From GCA-2747515 sp964427825 (lineage in GTDB: Bacteria; Patescibacteriota; Minisyncoccia; Moranbacterales; GCA-2747515): a stretch of DNA of 32,305 bases. Positions within the stretch are counted from its first letter, which is position 1. Every line of letters starts with the position of its first letter. The notes beneath the pieces are model-generated. The model was given only the letters and a program-made list of their open reading frames with translations. It made no database searches and was not told the DNA's origin. The stretch lies in assembly GCA_964427825.1 (NCBI GenBank), contig CAYRUU010000008.1, forward strand, positions 1 through 32,305, given 5' to 3'. This document shows, piece by piece, positions 7,752 to 16,091 of the stretch. Position numbers and translations under genes: made by a program.

Positions 7752-9200
7752 ATGGCAACAAACAAGCATGATCAGCTGTGGAATGCCGCCCTTGGAACGA
7801 TTGAGCTTTCTATCTCCAAGGCAAACTTCAGCACATGGTTCAAAAGCACCAAAATTCTCTCTATGGACAATAACCACATCGTCATCGGTGTTCCTAATGG
7901 GTTTGCTAAAGAATGGCTAGAAAACAAATATCAGTCCTATATTTTACAGGCACTGCGTCGTGAGCAGCCGGAGATTTACAGTATGAGTTGCGCGGTGTAT
8001 AACCCGCAGGAATCGGAACAGCAGCCTACACAGATGCATCCGCAAGCGGCATATGCTGTTGCGCCCACACACAATACACAGCAAAAGCCTGTACCAACAC
8101 ACAGCGCGCCAGTCGCTGCGCCGACAGTGACGATGCAGGTATCACAACAGGAAAATACACTGCTGACAACTAATATTGTAAGCCTGAACAATCGCTACAC
8201 GTTTGAAAATTTCATTGTGGGAGAGCATAATGAGCTTGCTAAGGCGGCATGTCATGCGGTGTGCGAAAGCTTGGGACGTATCTATAATCCGCTGTTTATC
8301 TACGGGAAGGTGGGTTTAGGTAAAACACATCTTTTGCAAGCTATCGGCAATCATGTGCGTGAGCGTAATGCGAAAAAGCGTATTGTCTATACGACATCGG
8401 AGCGTTTTACAGCAGACCTGGTGAGTGCGATTAAGAACAACAAGGCGGATAAATTCAAAGACGAGTATCAAAAAGTTGACCTGTTGATCATTGATGATGT
8501 ACAGTTTTTGGCGGGAAAGGAGAAAACACAACAGGAGTTTTTTCATATTTTCAATGTGTTATATAATCTAAACAAACAAATTGTGATTTCCAGCGATCGT
8601 CCACCAAAGGCGATCAGCACACTAGAGGAGCGCTTACGATCGCGCTTTGAGGGAGGGATGATCGTGGATGTCAGTCAACCGGATTTGGAAACACGGATTG
8701 CGATTTTGCGCACAAAGGCGATGGAAAAGGGTTTTTATTTGACGGATGATGTGTTGCGCTTCATGTCAGAGAACATCAAAAATAATATCCGCGAGCTTGA
8801 GGGTGCGCTTAACCGAGTGATTGCGATTTGCGATTTGCGCAAGCAGGAGCCGACGAGGGAATTGGTGGAGCAGGCGTTGGGCGAAATTATCCAAAGCAGC
8901 AAGAAGAGATGTGTGCAAAATAAGGAGGTTGTGGATGTGATTGCGGAATTTTATGAGGTGAGTCGTGAGGACTTGATTAAGAGGGGGCGTAAGAAGGAGA
9001 TTGTGTATCCGCGCCAAATCGCCATGTATTTGTTGCGCAAGGAGCTTAATATGTCATATCCGGGTATTGGTAAATATTTCAACGGGCGCGATCATACCAC
9101 AGCGTTGCATGCCTATGAGAAAATCAGCAAAGAACTATCCAATAATGACCGCCTCAAAGAAGAAATCAGCTTTATTCGCGAGAAACTCTATGCGGCATAA
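7752..9200 (+). CDS. dnaA: chromosomal replication initiator DnaA
   Basis: 482 residues, full length. Domain I (about 1-75) begins WNAALGTIELSISKANFSTWF. A Q/P/T-rich linker covers about 85-140. The AAA+ domain starts near 150, with Walker A GKVGLGKTH near 184-192, Walker B LLIIDDVQFL and the arginine-finger region. The C-terminal DNA-binding domain has the DnaA signature GRDHTTALHAYEKI. It binds DnaA boxes and opens the origin. The start ATG at 7752 has no obvious Shine-Dalgarno; an in-frame alternative is not apparent. dnaN follows 42 bp later. Confidence 0.98.
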   Translation: MATNKHDQLWNAALGTIELSISKANFSTWFKSTKILSMDNNHIVIGVPNGFAKEWLENKYQSYILQALRREQPEIYSMSCAVYNPQESEQQPTQMHPQAAYAVAPTHNTQQKPVPTHSAPVAAPTVTMQVSQQENTLLTTNIVSLNNRYTFENFIVGEHNELAKAACHAVCESLGRIYNPLFIYGKVGLGKTHLLQAIGNHVRERNAKKRIVYTTSERFTADLVSAIKNNKADKFKDEYQKVDLLIIDDVQFLAGKEKTQQEFFHIFNVLYNLNKQIVISSDRPPKAISTLEERLRSRFEGGMIVDVSQPDLETRIAILRTKAMEKGFYLTDDVLRFMSENIKNNIRELEGALNRVIAICDLRKQEPTRELVEQALGEIIQSSKKRCVQNKEVVDVIAEFYEVSREDLIKRGRKKEIVYPRQIAMYLLRKELNMSYPGIGKYFNGRDHTTALHAYEKISKELSNNDRLKEEISFIREKLYAA

Positions 9201-9242
9201 ACACTATTATAGGAACTCTATTTGTTAAAATGATTTAATGCT

Positions 9243-10385
9243 ATGAAAGCAACATGCACGTACGACAATCTGAAAAATGCCCTTCACGCCACGGAGGTTG
9301 CCACAAGTAAGGGTGTGACGCTCTCCATTTTACACAACATCCTCATTGAAACGGATGGTAGTCAACTGAGTTTGTCGGCAACGAATTTGGAGATAGGTAT
9401 TATCAAGAAAATCCAAGCGAAAATTGATGCGCCGGGAAAGATTGTTGTGTCGGCAAGTTTACTCAGCAGCTTTTTGACGGCGCTGCGTGGTACGGAGCAT
9501 GTGTCGCTACATGTGGAAGGGCGTATTTTAACGGTAACGAGCGGTGCACACAAGGCAAAGATCAATGGTTATGATGTGGATGAATTCCCCATTATTCCGC
9601 AGGGGACAACAGGCGGTGCAATGGATATGACGCTGGCATCAGTGAAAAGCAGCATTGCCAAAGTGGCGCATTTTACGTCAAAGAGCGAGACGCGTATTGA
9701 ATTGACGGGTGTGTGCATGACATTAGGAGAATCCGTAATTGCCTTGGCGGCAACAGATAGTTTTCGTTTGGGAGAGATTTGCTTGCCGGTTACGGAAGTG
9801 GCGCGCGATACGGCAGCATATCGCACCATCGCCGCTGTATCGCCGCGGATGATCTTGCCACAGCAGCTGTGCGCTTATATTGCTAAACTGCCGGATGAAT
9901 ATACTGTGGCGCAATTCTCTGTGGAGAACAACCATTTGTTTCTTAATTGTGGCGATTTGGTCATCACAGCACGTTTGATTGACGGAGCCTATCCGGATTA
10001 TGCGCAGATTATCCCGCAAAATATCGCCACGGAGGTCTTGATCAATAAAGATGTACTTCTGGAGGCTATGAAGGTAACAACGGTATTTACAGGGCGCGAC
10101 AGTGGAGAAATTCGCTTTGCCGTCAAGAAAGATACACTTACGATTACAACACGCCAACAAGAAATCGGAGAAAATATGACAGAGCTTCCGGTGGTAGTGT
10201 CCGGATCAGATCAGGAGTTGGTGCTGAATCCGCGCTATGTGATTGATGGTGTTGGTAGAATTGATCAAGAGGATGTGTCCATGGGCATCAATGGCAATGC
10301 AGCGCCTGTAGTTTTTCGCGGCAACGCTTCTGGCACCACGATTGATGCATATACGTATATCGTGATGCCCGTCAAGAGTGTGTAG
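9243..10385 (+). CDS. dnaN: DNA polymerase III beta subunit (sliding clamp)
   Basis: 380 residues, the usual size for a three-domain beta clamp. Recognisable parts are the N-terminal MKATCTYDNLKNALHATEVA, LSILHNILIETDGSQLSLSATNLEIGI, the mid-protein LAATDSFRLGEICLP (family TDSHRL-like motif), LIDGAYPDYAQIIP, and the C-terminal end ATTIDAYTYIVMPVK (family ...YVIMPMR-like, forming part of the partner-binding pocket). It encircles DNA and tethers polymerase III. Same operon order as in most bacteria, but the next gene is not recF. No strong ribosome binding site is visible upstream. Confidence 0.97.
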   Translation: MKATCTYDNLKNALHATEVATSKGVTLSILHNILIETDGSQLSLSATNLEIGIIKKIQAKIDAPGKIVVSASLLSSFLTALRGTEHVSLHVEGRILTVTSGAHKAKINGYDVDEFPIIPQGTTGGAMDMTLASVKSSIAKVAHFTSKSETRIELTGVCMTLGESVIALAATDSFRLGEICLPVTEVARDTAAYRTIAAVSPRMILPQQLCAYIAKLPDEYTVAQFSVENNHLFLNCGDLVITARLIDGAYPDYAQIIPQNIATEVLINKDVLLEAMKVTTVFTGRDSGEIRFAVKKDTLTITTRQQEIGENMTELPVVVSGSDQELVLNPRYVIDGVGRIDQEDVSMGINGNAAPVVFRGNASGTTIDAYTYIVMPVKSV

Positions 10386-10388
10386 GCT

Positions 10389-10676
10389 ATGAAATCAATC
10401 GGAGCATATATCACCAAAAAACAAAAAACGCCGCGTGCGCAGATCATTGACACGCCGACGATCATGCATCTCTTTTCCCGTGCCGTCCGCAAGGAATATG
10501 GGCGGCAGGGTGAACAAAACATCACACCGCGCTTCTTGAAGAATGGCGTACTTTTTGTCAAAATTGAAAACTCGTTGTGGGCGCAGGAATTGTGGATACG
10601 CCGCTCGTTTTTTGTGGAGCACGTGAATACCACGATCGGCACATCGGTAATCACGGATATCAAAATCGCCACATAA
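10389..10676 (+). CDS. DciA-like (DUF721) protein, probable helicase loader/operator
   Basis: 95 residues, starting 3 bp after dnaN. The C-terminal half, VLFVKIENSLWAQELWIRRSFFVEHVN, is the hallmark of the DUF721/DciA family (a beta strand, then an S-x-WAQEL helix). DciA is the ancestral loader or operator of the DnaB replicative helicase in bacteria that lack DnaC/DnaI. Adjacency to dnaA and dnaN supports a replication role. The basic N-terminus (TKKQKTPRAQ) could bind DNA. Family membership rests on one motif region, so it is good but not certain. recF, usual at this place, is missing. Confidence 0.75.
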   Translation: MKSIGAYITKKQKTPRAQIIDTPTIMHLFSRAVRKEYGRQGEQNITPRFLKNGVLFVKIENSLWAQELWIRRSFFVEHVNTTIGTSVITDIKIAT

Positions 10677-10700
10677 TAGGGATGCTTTTTGTGGGCGATT
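10664..10700. terminator. possible hairpin between converging dciA-like and PBP genes
   Basis: AATCGCC (10664-10670) pairs with GGCGATT (10694-10700), and the adjacent ACA/TGT can extend the stem past a one-base bulge. Both converging stop codons lie in or at the stem-loop. There is no clean T-run, so this is a weak terminator call. Confidence 0.35.
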
Positions 10701-13524
10701 ATTCGCCGAATTGGACGTGGACGTTTTTTGCGGCGCTGACGGTTTTGCCGGAAGAGTCGGTGACGGCGGCTTCAATACGCAGCGTCGTTCCGTTTGCGTC
10801 GTCGGGAATCGCGTAAGTGTAGGAAGTGTCTTTTGTTTCCGTAATAGGTGTGCCGTCCACGCTGTAGACGATGTTGGTGATATCATAGGGTGTTACTGGC
10901 TTGACCCTGATGGTCATGGTGTGGTCTTTCGTCGTATCGGGAACGTCAAGAGAGACAGTAAGCGTATACTTCTCAAAGTCTTTTGCTTCGCAGGCGCGCG
11001 GCTTTTCGTCAAAGATGTAGTCCTTACTTTTGTTTTTGTAGTAGCTCTCCACACCTTTTTCCCAATTTTTGTATTGTGCATCGTTTTTGGGATTGTCGGG
11101 CTTGTCACCGAGAGGGTCGTCTTTATTCACATAGTACAAAATGGTGTGCGCATTGATAAACGCACGCTTTTTTCGCTTGCTGCTCGGGCAATAATCGTTT
11201 GCGACGCAGTAAGCGTCTTTGTCGGGAATTTCACACACCTCAATTTTTTCATCATCGGGCATTTTACCATCCAAAACATCCTTGCCCGTTTTATAGTCAT
11301 CCTTGTCATAAGAGGGGAATTTTTTGTCGGACGGTTTGGGGTAGGCACTCAAGATGAAATCGCGGAAAATCGGTGCGGCGACATAAGAGCCGTCACCTTT
11401 TGCGGACATGGAGGAGTTATCATTGTTGCCGGCCCACACACCAACAGCAATGTCCGGTGTGTATCCCATCGCCCACCCATCGCGGTTGTCGTTGGTTGTG
11501 CCGGTTTTAACAGCAACGGAGCGGTCATCAAATCGTAACGCACTGTTTTCCCCGAATACCGGCGCGCGGTATTTATTAGACGACAGCGTGTGTGAGAGCA
11601 TGGCGACATACTTCTCATCAATGATGCGCTCATCTGCCGTATCTTGCGCGGCGTAGATTTCTGTACCGTTGCCGGCAGTGATACGTAACAAGGCACGTTT
11701 TTCATGCTTGATGCCGTTGTTGGCAAAGACGGAAAATGCTGCGGTATGGTCTACAAGCTTCACTTCGCCGCCACCCAACACCAGCGACAACCCGTACCGT
11801 TTTGGCTCATTGAGTGTGGTGATGCCTAGTTGTTTTGCAAACATAATGACGTCCGCTGGTCCCGCAAGATAAAGCGCCTTGACGGCAGGGATGTTGAGAG
11901 ACATGCCAAGCGCCTCTTTCATGGATACAGGGCCGTTAAATGTCCCGGAGTAGTTGCGTGGTGCGTATTCCGTTGTCTTGTCTGTACCAAACTGCGTCTC
12001 CACGTCATAGAGGGTTGTTTCCGGTGTATAGCCCTTTTTGAACGCATAGAGATAGGCATAGGGTTTGAATGATGAGCCTGGCTGACGATCGCGTATCGCA
12101 ACGTTGACTTGTCCGTCGATCTCCGTGTCAAAATAGTTGCGTGATCCCACCATTGTGACAATGTCGCCGGTTGCAGGATCTATGGCGACCAGTGCGGCGT
12201 TTTCTGCGTTGTATTTAGCTTTGTTTTCCAGGGCACGCTCCTGCACGATTTTTTCGGCAACTTGTTGTTTCTCCCAGTCCAGTGTGGTGATCACATGGAG
12301 ACCTTCTTTTTCCAGTGCATCCGCCCCGTACTGTTCCTCCAAAATGTCGCGCACATACATGACAAAGTGGGGTGCTTTGATGGTTTCAGTATTTTTGGTA
12401 AGTTTGGAAAATACGTCGGTCTCCTTGGCGCTGTCCGCATCTTGTCGGGAAATGTAGCCCAAGTCTACCATCTCATTTAAGGCGTATTCTTGGCGTATTT
12501 TGAGGCGCTCTGTGTATGATCCGTAGGGTGAATAACGCGAGGGTGCTTGTGGAAGAGATGCGAGTAGTGCCGCTTCATCTAGTGTCAGATCCTTGGCATT
12601 TTTACCAAAAAACGTTTGTGCTGCCGCTTCAATACCATAGGCATTGGAGCCATAGGGAATCTCGTTGAGGTACATGCCCAAGATTTCCTCTTTGGAAAAG
12701 CGCAGTTCAATCTCTACTGCCAAAATCAACTCTTTGATCTTGCGTGTCAGGCTACGTTCGTTTGTAAGGAGGGAGTTTTTGACAAATTGTTGCGTGATGG
12801 TGGATCCACCACGTCCGCCACCAACATGGAAAATATTGGAAATCACGGCATTGGCAACGCCTTTCACGTCAAAACCGATGTGGTTGTAGAAATTGTGGTC
12901 TTCTAGGGCGATAGTCGCCTGCTTGACAACGGAGGGAATGTCTTGCTCCGGAATAATCGTGCGTTTTTCTTCACCGTGGATGTCATAAAGCAGCACGGTG
13001 CCGGTGCGGTCGTAGATTTTTGTACTCTCAGCAATGGAGCGTGTATTGACCTTGCCGGGCTCCGGTAAATCTTTTGCAAAGTACGCAAACACCGCTGCAA
13101 TACCAACGATACCAATCAATGCGAAGATGCCGGCAATTTTTGCCGCAAGAATGCCGCGTTTTTTCCACAGCGTTTTACTGTCGCGTGGTGGCCGCGCTTT
13201 TTGCGGGCGTCGGGGAGATTTTTTTGGTATTTTTGACATAAGGCGTGATAAAAACGTTGATGATGTGGGACGGTCATGATGTGTTTGTGCGCCGGGTGGA
13301 TTCACAGGGGCAGATGTTGTGGGGGTATTGTGCGCAATGCGTGGTGCTGTGTGTTGTGTGTTCCGCACGCGTGCCGCATAACCGCGTTTGATGGATATGC
13401 CAAACTCCGCGATGCCATCCCACGCACGCCGCAAAAAACCGCGCTTTTCCGACGGAATTGTGTGAAAAACCCGCTTTTTCGCCTGTTCGGCACGTTTTTT
13501 GCGTAAATAGGTCATACTATCCAT
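10699..13524 (-). CDS. class A penicillin-binding protein (glycosyltransferase 51 + transpeptidase)
   Basis: 941 residues. A basic cytoplasmic N-terminus of about 125 residues precedes one membrane anchor (AAKIAGIFALIGIVGIAAVFAYF, split here as seen near 130-152). The GT51 domain has ALEDHNFYNHIGFD (catalytic Glu near 208) and GGSTITQQFVKN. The transpeptidase domain has the SxxK site in PGSSFKPYAY (near 484), SLN, and KTGTTND (near 673). About 180 further residues follow, with four cysteines and a beta-rich Ig-like end (TLTVSLDVPD...). It polymerises and cross-links peptidoglycan outside the membrane. AGGAG lies only 3 nt before the first ATG and 12 nt before an in-frame ATG three codons later (13515), so the true start may be the second. 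Confidence 0.95.
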   Translation of the reverse strand: MDSMTYLRKKRAEQAKKRVFHTIPSEKRGFLRRAWDGIAEFGISIKRGYAARVRNTQHTAPRIAHNTPTTSAPVNPPGAQTHHDRPTSSTFLSRLMSKIPKKSPRRPQKARPPRDSKTLWKKRGILAAKIAGIFALIGIVGIAAVFAYFAKDLPEPGKVNTRSIAESTKIYDRTGTVLLYDIHGEEKRTIIPEQDIPSVVKQATIALEDHNFYNHIGFDVKGVANAVISNIFHVGGGRGGSTITQQFVKNSLLTNERSLTRKIKELILAVEIELRFSKEEILGMYLNEIPYGSNAYGIEAAAQTFFGKNAKDLTLDEAALLASLPQAPSRYSPYGSYTERLKIRQEYALNEMVDLGYISRQDADSAKETDVFSKLTKNTETIKAPHFVMYVRDILEEQYGADALEKEGLHVITTLDWEKQQVAEKIVQERALENKAKYNAENAALVAIDPATGDIVTMVGSRNYFDTEIDGQVNVAIRDRQPGSSFKPYAYLYAFKKGYTPETTLYDVETQFGTDKTTEYAPRNYSGTFNGPVSMKEALGMSLNIPAVKALYLAGPADVIMFAKQLGITTLNEPKRYGLSLVLGGGEVKLVDHTAAFSVFANNGIKHEKRALLRITAGNGTEIYAAQDTADERIIDEKYVAMLSHTLSSNKYRAPVFGENSALRFDDRSVAVKTGTTNDNRDGWAMGYTPDIAVGVWAGNNDNSSMSAKGDGSYVAAPIFRDFILSAYPKPSDKKFPSYDKDDYKTGKDVLDGKMPDDEKIEVCEIPDKDAYCVANDYCPSSKRKKRAFINAHTILYYVNKDDPLGDKPDNPKNDAQYKNWEKGVESYYKNKSKDYIFDEKPRACEAKDFEKYTLTVSLDVPDTTKDHTMTIRVKPVTPYDITNIVYSVDGTPITETKDTSYTYAIPDDANGTTLRIEAAVTDSSGKTVSAAKNVHVQFGE

Positions 13525-13564
13525 ATACTCCTATTGTACATGGTTTTTGTAATAAGAAAATACT
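13514..13564. repeat. 51-bp direct repeat, copy A (PBP promoter/start region)
   Basis: Bases 13520-13564 are identical to 15075-15119; extending to 13514 adds one mismatch (13519 A versus 15074 G). On the minus strand it holds a -10-like TACAAT (13538-13533), the AGGAG ribosome binding site (13532-13528) and the first codons of the PBP gene. The two copies bracket the DUF1704 peptidase gene. Confidence 0.9.
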
Positions 13565-13609
13565 TTTTATGTTATCGTATAGTATAGTGTAATGTAGTCA
13601 GAAAATACA

Positions 13610-15007
13610 CTATTTTTCAAGTAGATCCAAATCTTTCTCGGTAATATTGAACTGATCCAAAATCCAAACATGCCGTGGATTTGTGGGGTCATATTTTCCT
13701 ACGCTAAAACGACGCACTTCAGGAGAGTCATTTTTTACTAAATACCACACACCAATATTATTGTCTCTATAAACTAAATCCTTTGTGAAGCAAGCGCCGG
13801 GTGTTTGGCATGTTGTTCCGCGAAAGGTACGAATGCATTGACTCCATGCAGCATTCTGGGCATCTTTAAAATTCTTGCCATTAATGAGGTAATAGTCCAC
13901 CATAACAGCAAAAACCTCCCTGAAGCCACGCTTGTGACCGTCAGCGCCAAGTGCCAAAGAAATAGATAAATAACCAGGAAGCCCTGCAAAATCACTCATT
14001 CCTGTAATTTTTTGTTGTTCATACATAGCTACACCTTCATCATCTTTTGTTCTATCCAGTCCTGTGCTTAAAATTTTTAGCTTCGTTCGTAGACCATGTT
14101 CTCTGCGAAGCGCGTGAACTCCGATCTCATGTGCAATTAAGCCCTGTAGATATTTTTCGCCGACGATGCGATCTTTGGGAACAAAAATTTGATTTTTTAC
14201 AGAGCTGATACTAATAGCAGTTTTTGTATCATCAATGACAACGCGCCAGTTGTCTAAATGATGTTGTTGTAAATATGTTGTAAAAGCACGTGCAATTTCA
14301 ACATCAGAATAGCTCCGTTCAGGTCCAACCCCTTTCTGTTTTGCAGAAAAAGAGGGTTTGTGAAATCTTTCGTCAGTATGTTGTAAGTAGAGCCCTTTTT
14401 CTATACTTGTGTGGTCAAACGTAAAATCTTGTGTAGTATGCTGACTGTCTTGCAGTGTGGCAAGAAGGCGTTCTGCTGCTTTTAATACAAGGACATCTTT
14501 TGTGGCATGAAGAGCTTTTTGTGCCGCCAATAAGACAGTCCCAATCGTATAACGGAATATCTCCTTGTCCGGTTTACCAAAGATAAATTGTGAATATCGC
14601 GTGAACCGCCGATCATCCCCCACCTGTGCCGCTTGAAGCATGCGATTTTCTGCAATTTTTTCATTAACTTTCCATAGGTAGATTTTTTTGATAGCTGGAT
14701 CAATGACTGTGCTTTCCTTTAGGAAATTTTTAAATTGCAAATACTCCCCCTCTTTTGCAGTGGCATTAAATTTTTTTAGTGTGGGATATGACAGATGAGG
14801 ATTGATTTCCGGATTGGCAAAAAAATCTTGTTTGGTTTTTTCCCGTACACCGCTAATCAATTCTTTCTCATCATCAATCGGTGTATTAATGAGGGCATGC
14901 TCCCGTGTCCCGTTAAAATATTCATAGGAACTTAATTGATTAATCTTAGTGAGTCTTTGATGTAGTTCAGCATCCACATATCGTTCTGAATCCTGTTGTT
15001 GAGGCAT
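13610..15007 (-). CDS. DUF1704-family zinc metallopeptidase (MATCAP/QEGLA-type)
   Basis: 465 residues from ATG 15007, which has GAGGG 8 nt upstream; an ATG at 15022 would add five residues. The zinc site is GLIAHEIGVHALRREHG (HExxxH near residues 293-298), followed about 25 residues later by KDDEGVAMYEQQ, the counterpart of the family's QEGLA/EEGLA motif with the third ligand. Further on, RTFRGTTCQTPGACFTKDLVY is also typical of DUF1704. Eukaryotic members (MATCAP) are carboxypeptidases that remove a C-terminal residue from tubulin; bacterial members often sit beside ATP-grasp ligases. Here it is next to three ATP-grasp proteins and a PBP, so it may trim a ligase-made peptide tag or wall peptide (inference). 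It looks more A+T-rich than the PBP gene. Confidence 0.8.
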   Translation of the reverse strand: MPQQQDSERYVDAELHQRLTKINQLSSYEYFNGTREHALINTPIDDEKELISGVREKTKQDFFANPEINPHLSYPTLKKFNATAKEGEYLQFKNFLKESTVIDPAIKKIYLWKVNEKIAENRMLQAAQVGDDRRFTRYSQFIFGKPDKEIFRYTIGTVLLAAQKALHATKDVLVLKAAERLLATLQDSQHTTQDFTFDHTSIEKGLYLQHTDERFHKPSFSAKQKGVGPERSYSDVEIARAFTTYLQQHHLDNWRVVIDDTKTAISISSVKNQIFVPKDRIVGEKYLQGLIAHEIGVHALRREHGLRTKLKILSTGLDRTKDDEGVAMYEQQKITGMSDFAGLPGYLSISLALGADGHKRGFREVFAVMVDYYLINGKNFKDAQNAAWSQCIRTFRGTTCQTPGACFTKDLVYRDNNIGVWYLVKNDSPEVRRFSVGKYDPTNPRHVWILDQFNITEKDLDLLEK

Positions 15008-15040
15008 CTCAAATACCCTCATATTTTCTATGTTGATGAA

Positions 15041-15079
15041 TTACATGACCTCCAAACATAGATTAGCTATACTGTCCAT
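15041..15079 (-). CDS. 12-codon leader ORF created by the duplicated PBP start
   Basis: In repeat copy B the duplicated ribosome binding site and start codon open a short frame, MDSIANLCLEVM, ending in TAA 18 bp before the first possible DUF1704 start. It begins MDS like the PBP, so it is most simply a scar of the duplication. Whether it is translated, and whether that influences the peptidase gene, is unknown. Confidence 0.3.
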   Translation of the reverse strand: MDSIANLCLEVM

Positions 15080-15119
15080 ATACTCCTATTGTACATGGTT
15101 TTTGTAATAAGAAAATACT
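15069..15119. repeat. 51-bp direct repeat, copy B (upstream of DUF1704 gene)
   Basis: Second copy of 13514-13564, one mismatch. It supplies the same -10-like element (15093-15088) and AGGAG upstream of the DUF1704 gene, so both genes may be expressed from duplicate promoters. Confidence 0.9.
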
Positions 15120-15135
15120 GCAAAGAAAAAGTTTT

Positions 15136-16025
15136 TTAGCAAGATTTTTTTTGCAACATCTCCACAAACTCTTTGCCAATATTGATGCCGGTGGCTTTTT
15201 CAAACCCTTCAAATCCCGGTGTGAGATTAATCTCCAAAACGAGAAATTTGCCGTCATGGATAATAATGTCTATTCCGGCGTTGTCATAGCCAAGGTCTTT
15301 ACATATTTGTTCTGCAAACTGGCTCATTGCACTGTCGGTATGGGAGAAGACTGAGCCTCCGAGTGAAAAATTATTGCGCCAATCATTATTGCCTGCACGT
15401 TTCATGATGCCAATCACTTTTTGGTTAATATAAAAAACACGGTAATCTTCGGTGTTGGGGATATATTCTTGTAAAATAAAATTTTTTGTTCTGTAAAAGA
15501 GAATTTTTTTCAGCTCTTTCGGGGAATGTGCCAGAAATACGGAGGTGCCCTTGGAGCCGGAGCTTTTTTTTAGCACTATGGGAAAAGATAAATTTTCTCG
15601 CTCCATAAAGGGTAGAATAACATCGGCATCGTTGTCTGTGAAATGGAATGTGCGAGGTGTGGGAATGGTGTGTGTGCGAAAAATCTGAGATTGGGTGAAT
15701 TTATTGTAAATGGGGTAGTTGTTTAAAATGGATTCATTGATGTAGGGTATATTATTTTTTTGGAGCTCCTTTCTTAAAACAAGAGCCTCATTCTCTATGC
15801 GAAAAGTTGTTGGCACGGCACCGTCTGTATAGCCAAGGGTACGAAATGTTGCGATAGAGTATTTTGCAAAGTCTATATCCTGATTTTCGTGTAGAATGGT
15901 AGAGTTGGTATAGGTGATATTTTTGTGGGAAAAAAATCAAAAGCAATTTTTTGTTTTTGTAGCTCATCTATAATTCTTGTGGTAGCGTAGATATTGCGCG
16001 ATGTACCAAAAATTGCAACATGCAT
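15136..16025 (-). pseudogene. RimK-like ATP-grasp ligase with a single-base frameshift
   Basis: From ATG 16025 the frame reads MHVAIFGTSRNIYATTRIID and continues to F32, then stops shortly after. One extra T in the run at 15930-15936 (minus strand) would join it to the remaining frame, giving a 296-residue RimK-type protein, the family's usual length. ATP-grasp marks in the second part: FPIVLKKSSGSKGTSVFL (glycine-rich loop), FILQEYIPNTEDYRVFYI, a DNAGIDIIIHDGKFLVLEINLTPGFEGFE metal-site region split around the ELN motif. RimK-like enzymes ligate amino acids to a peptide or protein C-terminus. A GTG at 15816 could start a truncated product without the N-terminal domain. The lesion may be real, a homopolymer sequencing error, or slippage on the T-run. 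Confidence 0.8.
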
Positions 16026-16091
16026 ATGGAGTGATTTACGTTAATGATTATTGGATAACAGTATTTTATCACAAAGCAATAGGCGGCGAAT

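Noticed and set aside
10664..10700. Strong bidirectional terminator between the dciA-like gene and the PBP gene
   Set aside because: The stem has a bulge and a long loop and lacks T-runs, so I kept it only as a low-confidence hairpin.
13514..15119. Insertion sequence bounded by the 51-bp repeats
   Set aside because: The repeats are direct, not inverted, and the gene between is a peptidase, not a transposase. They also overlap the PBP start, so a duplication or non-IS insertion fits better.
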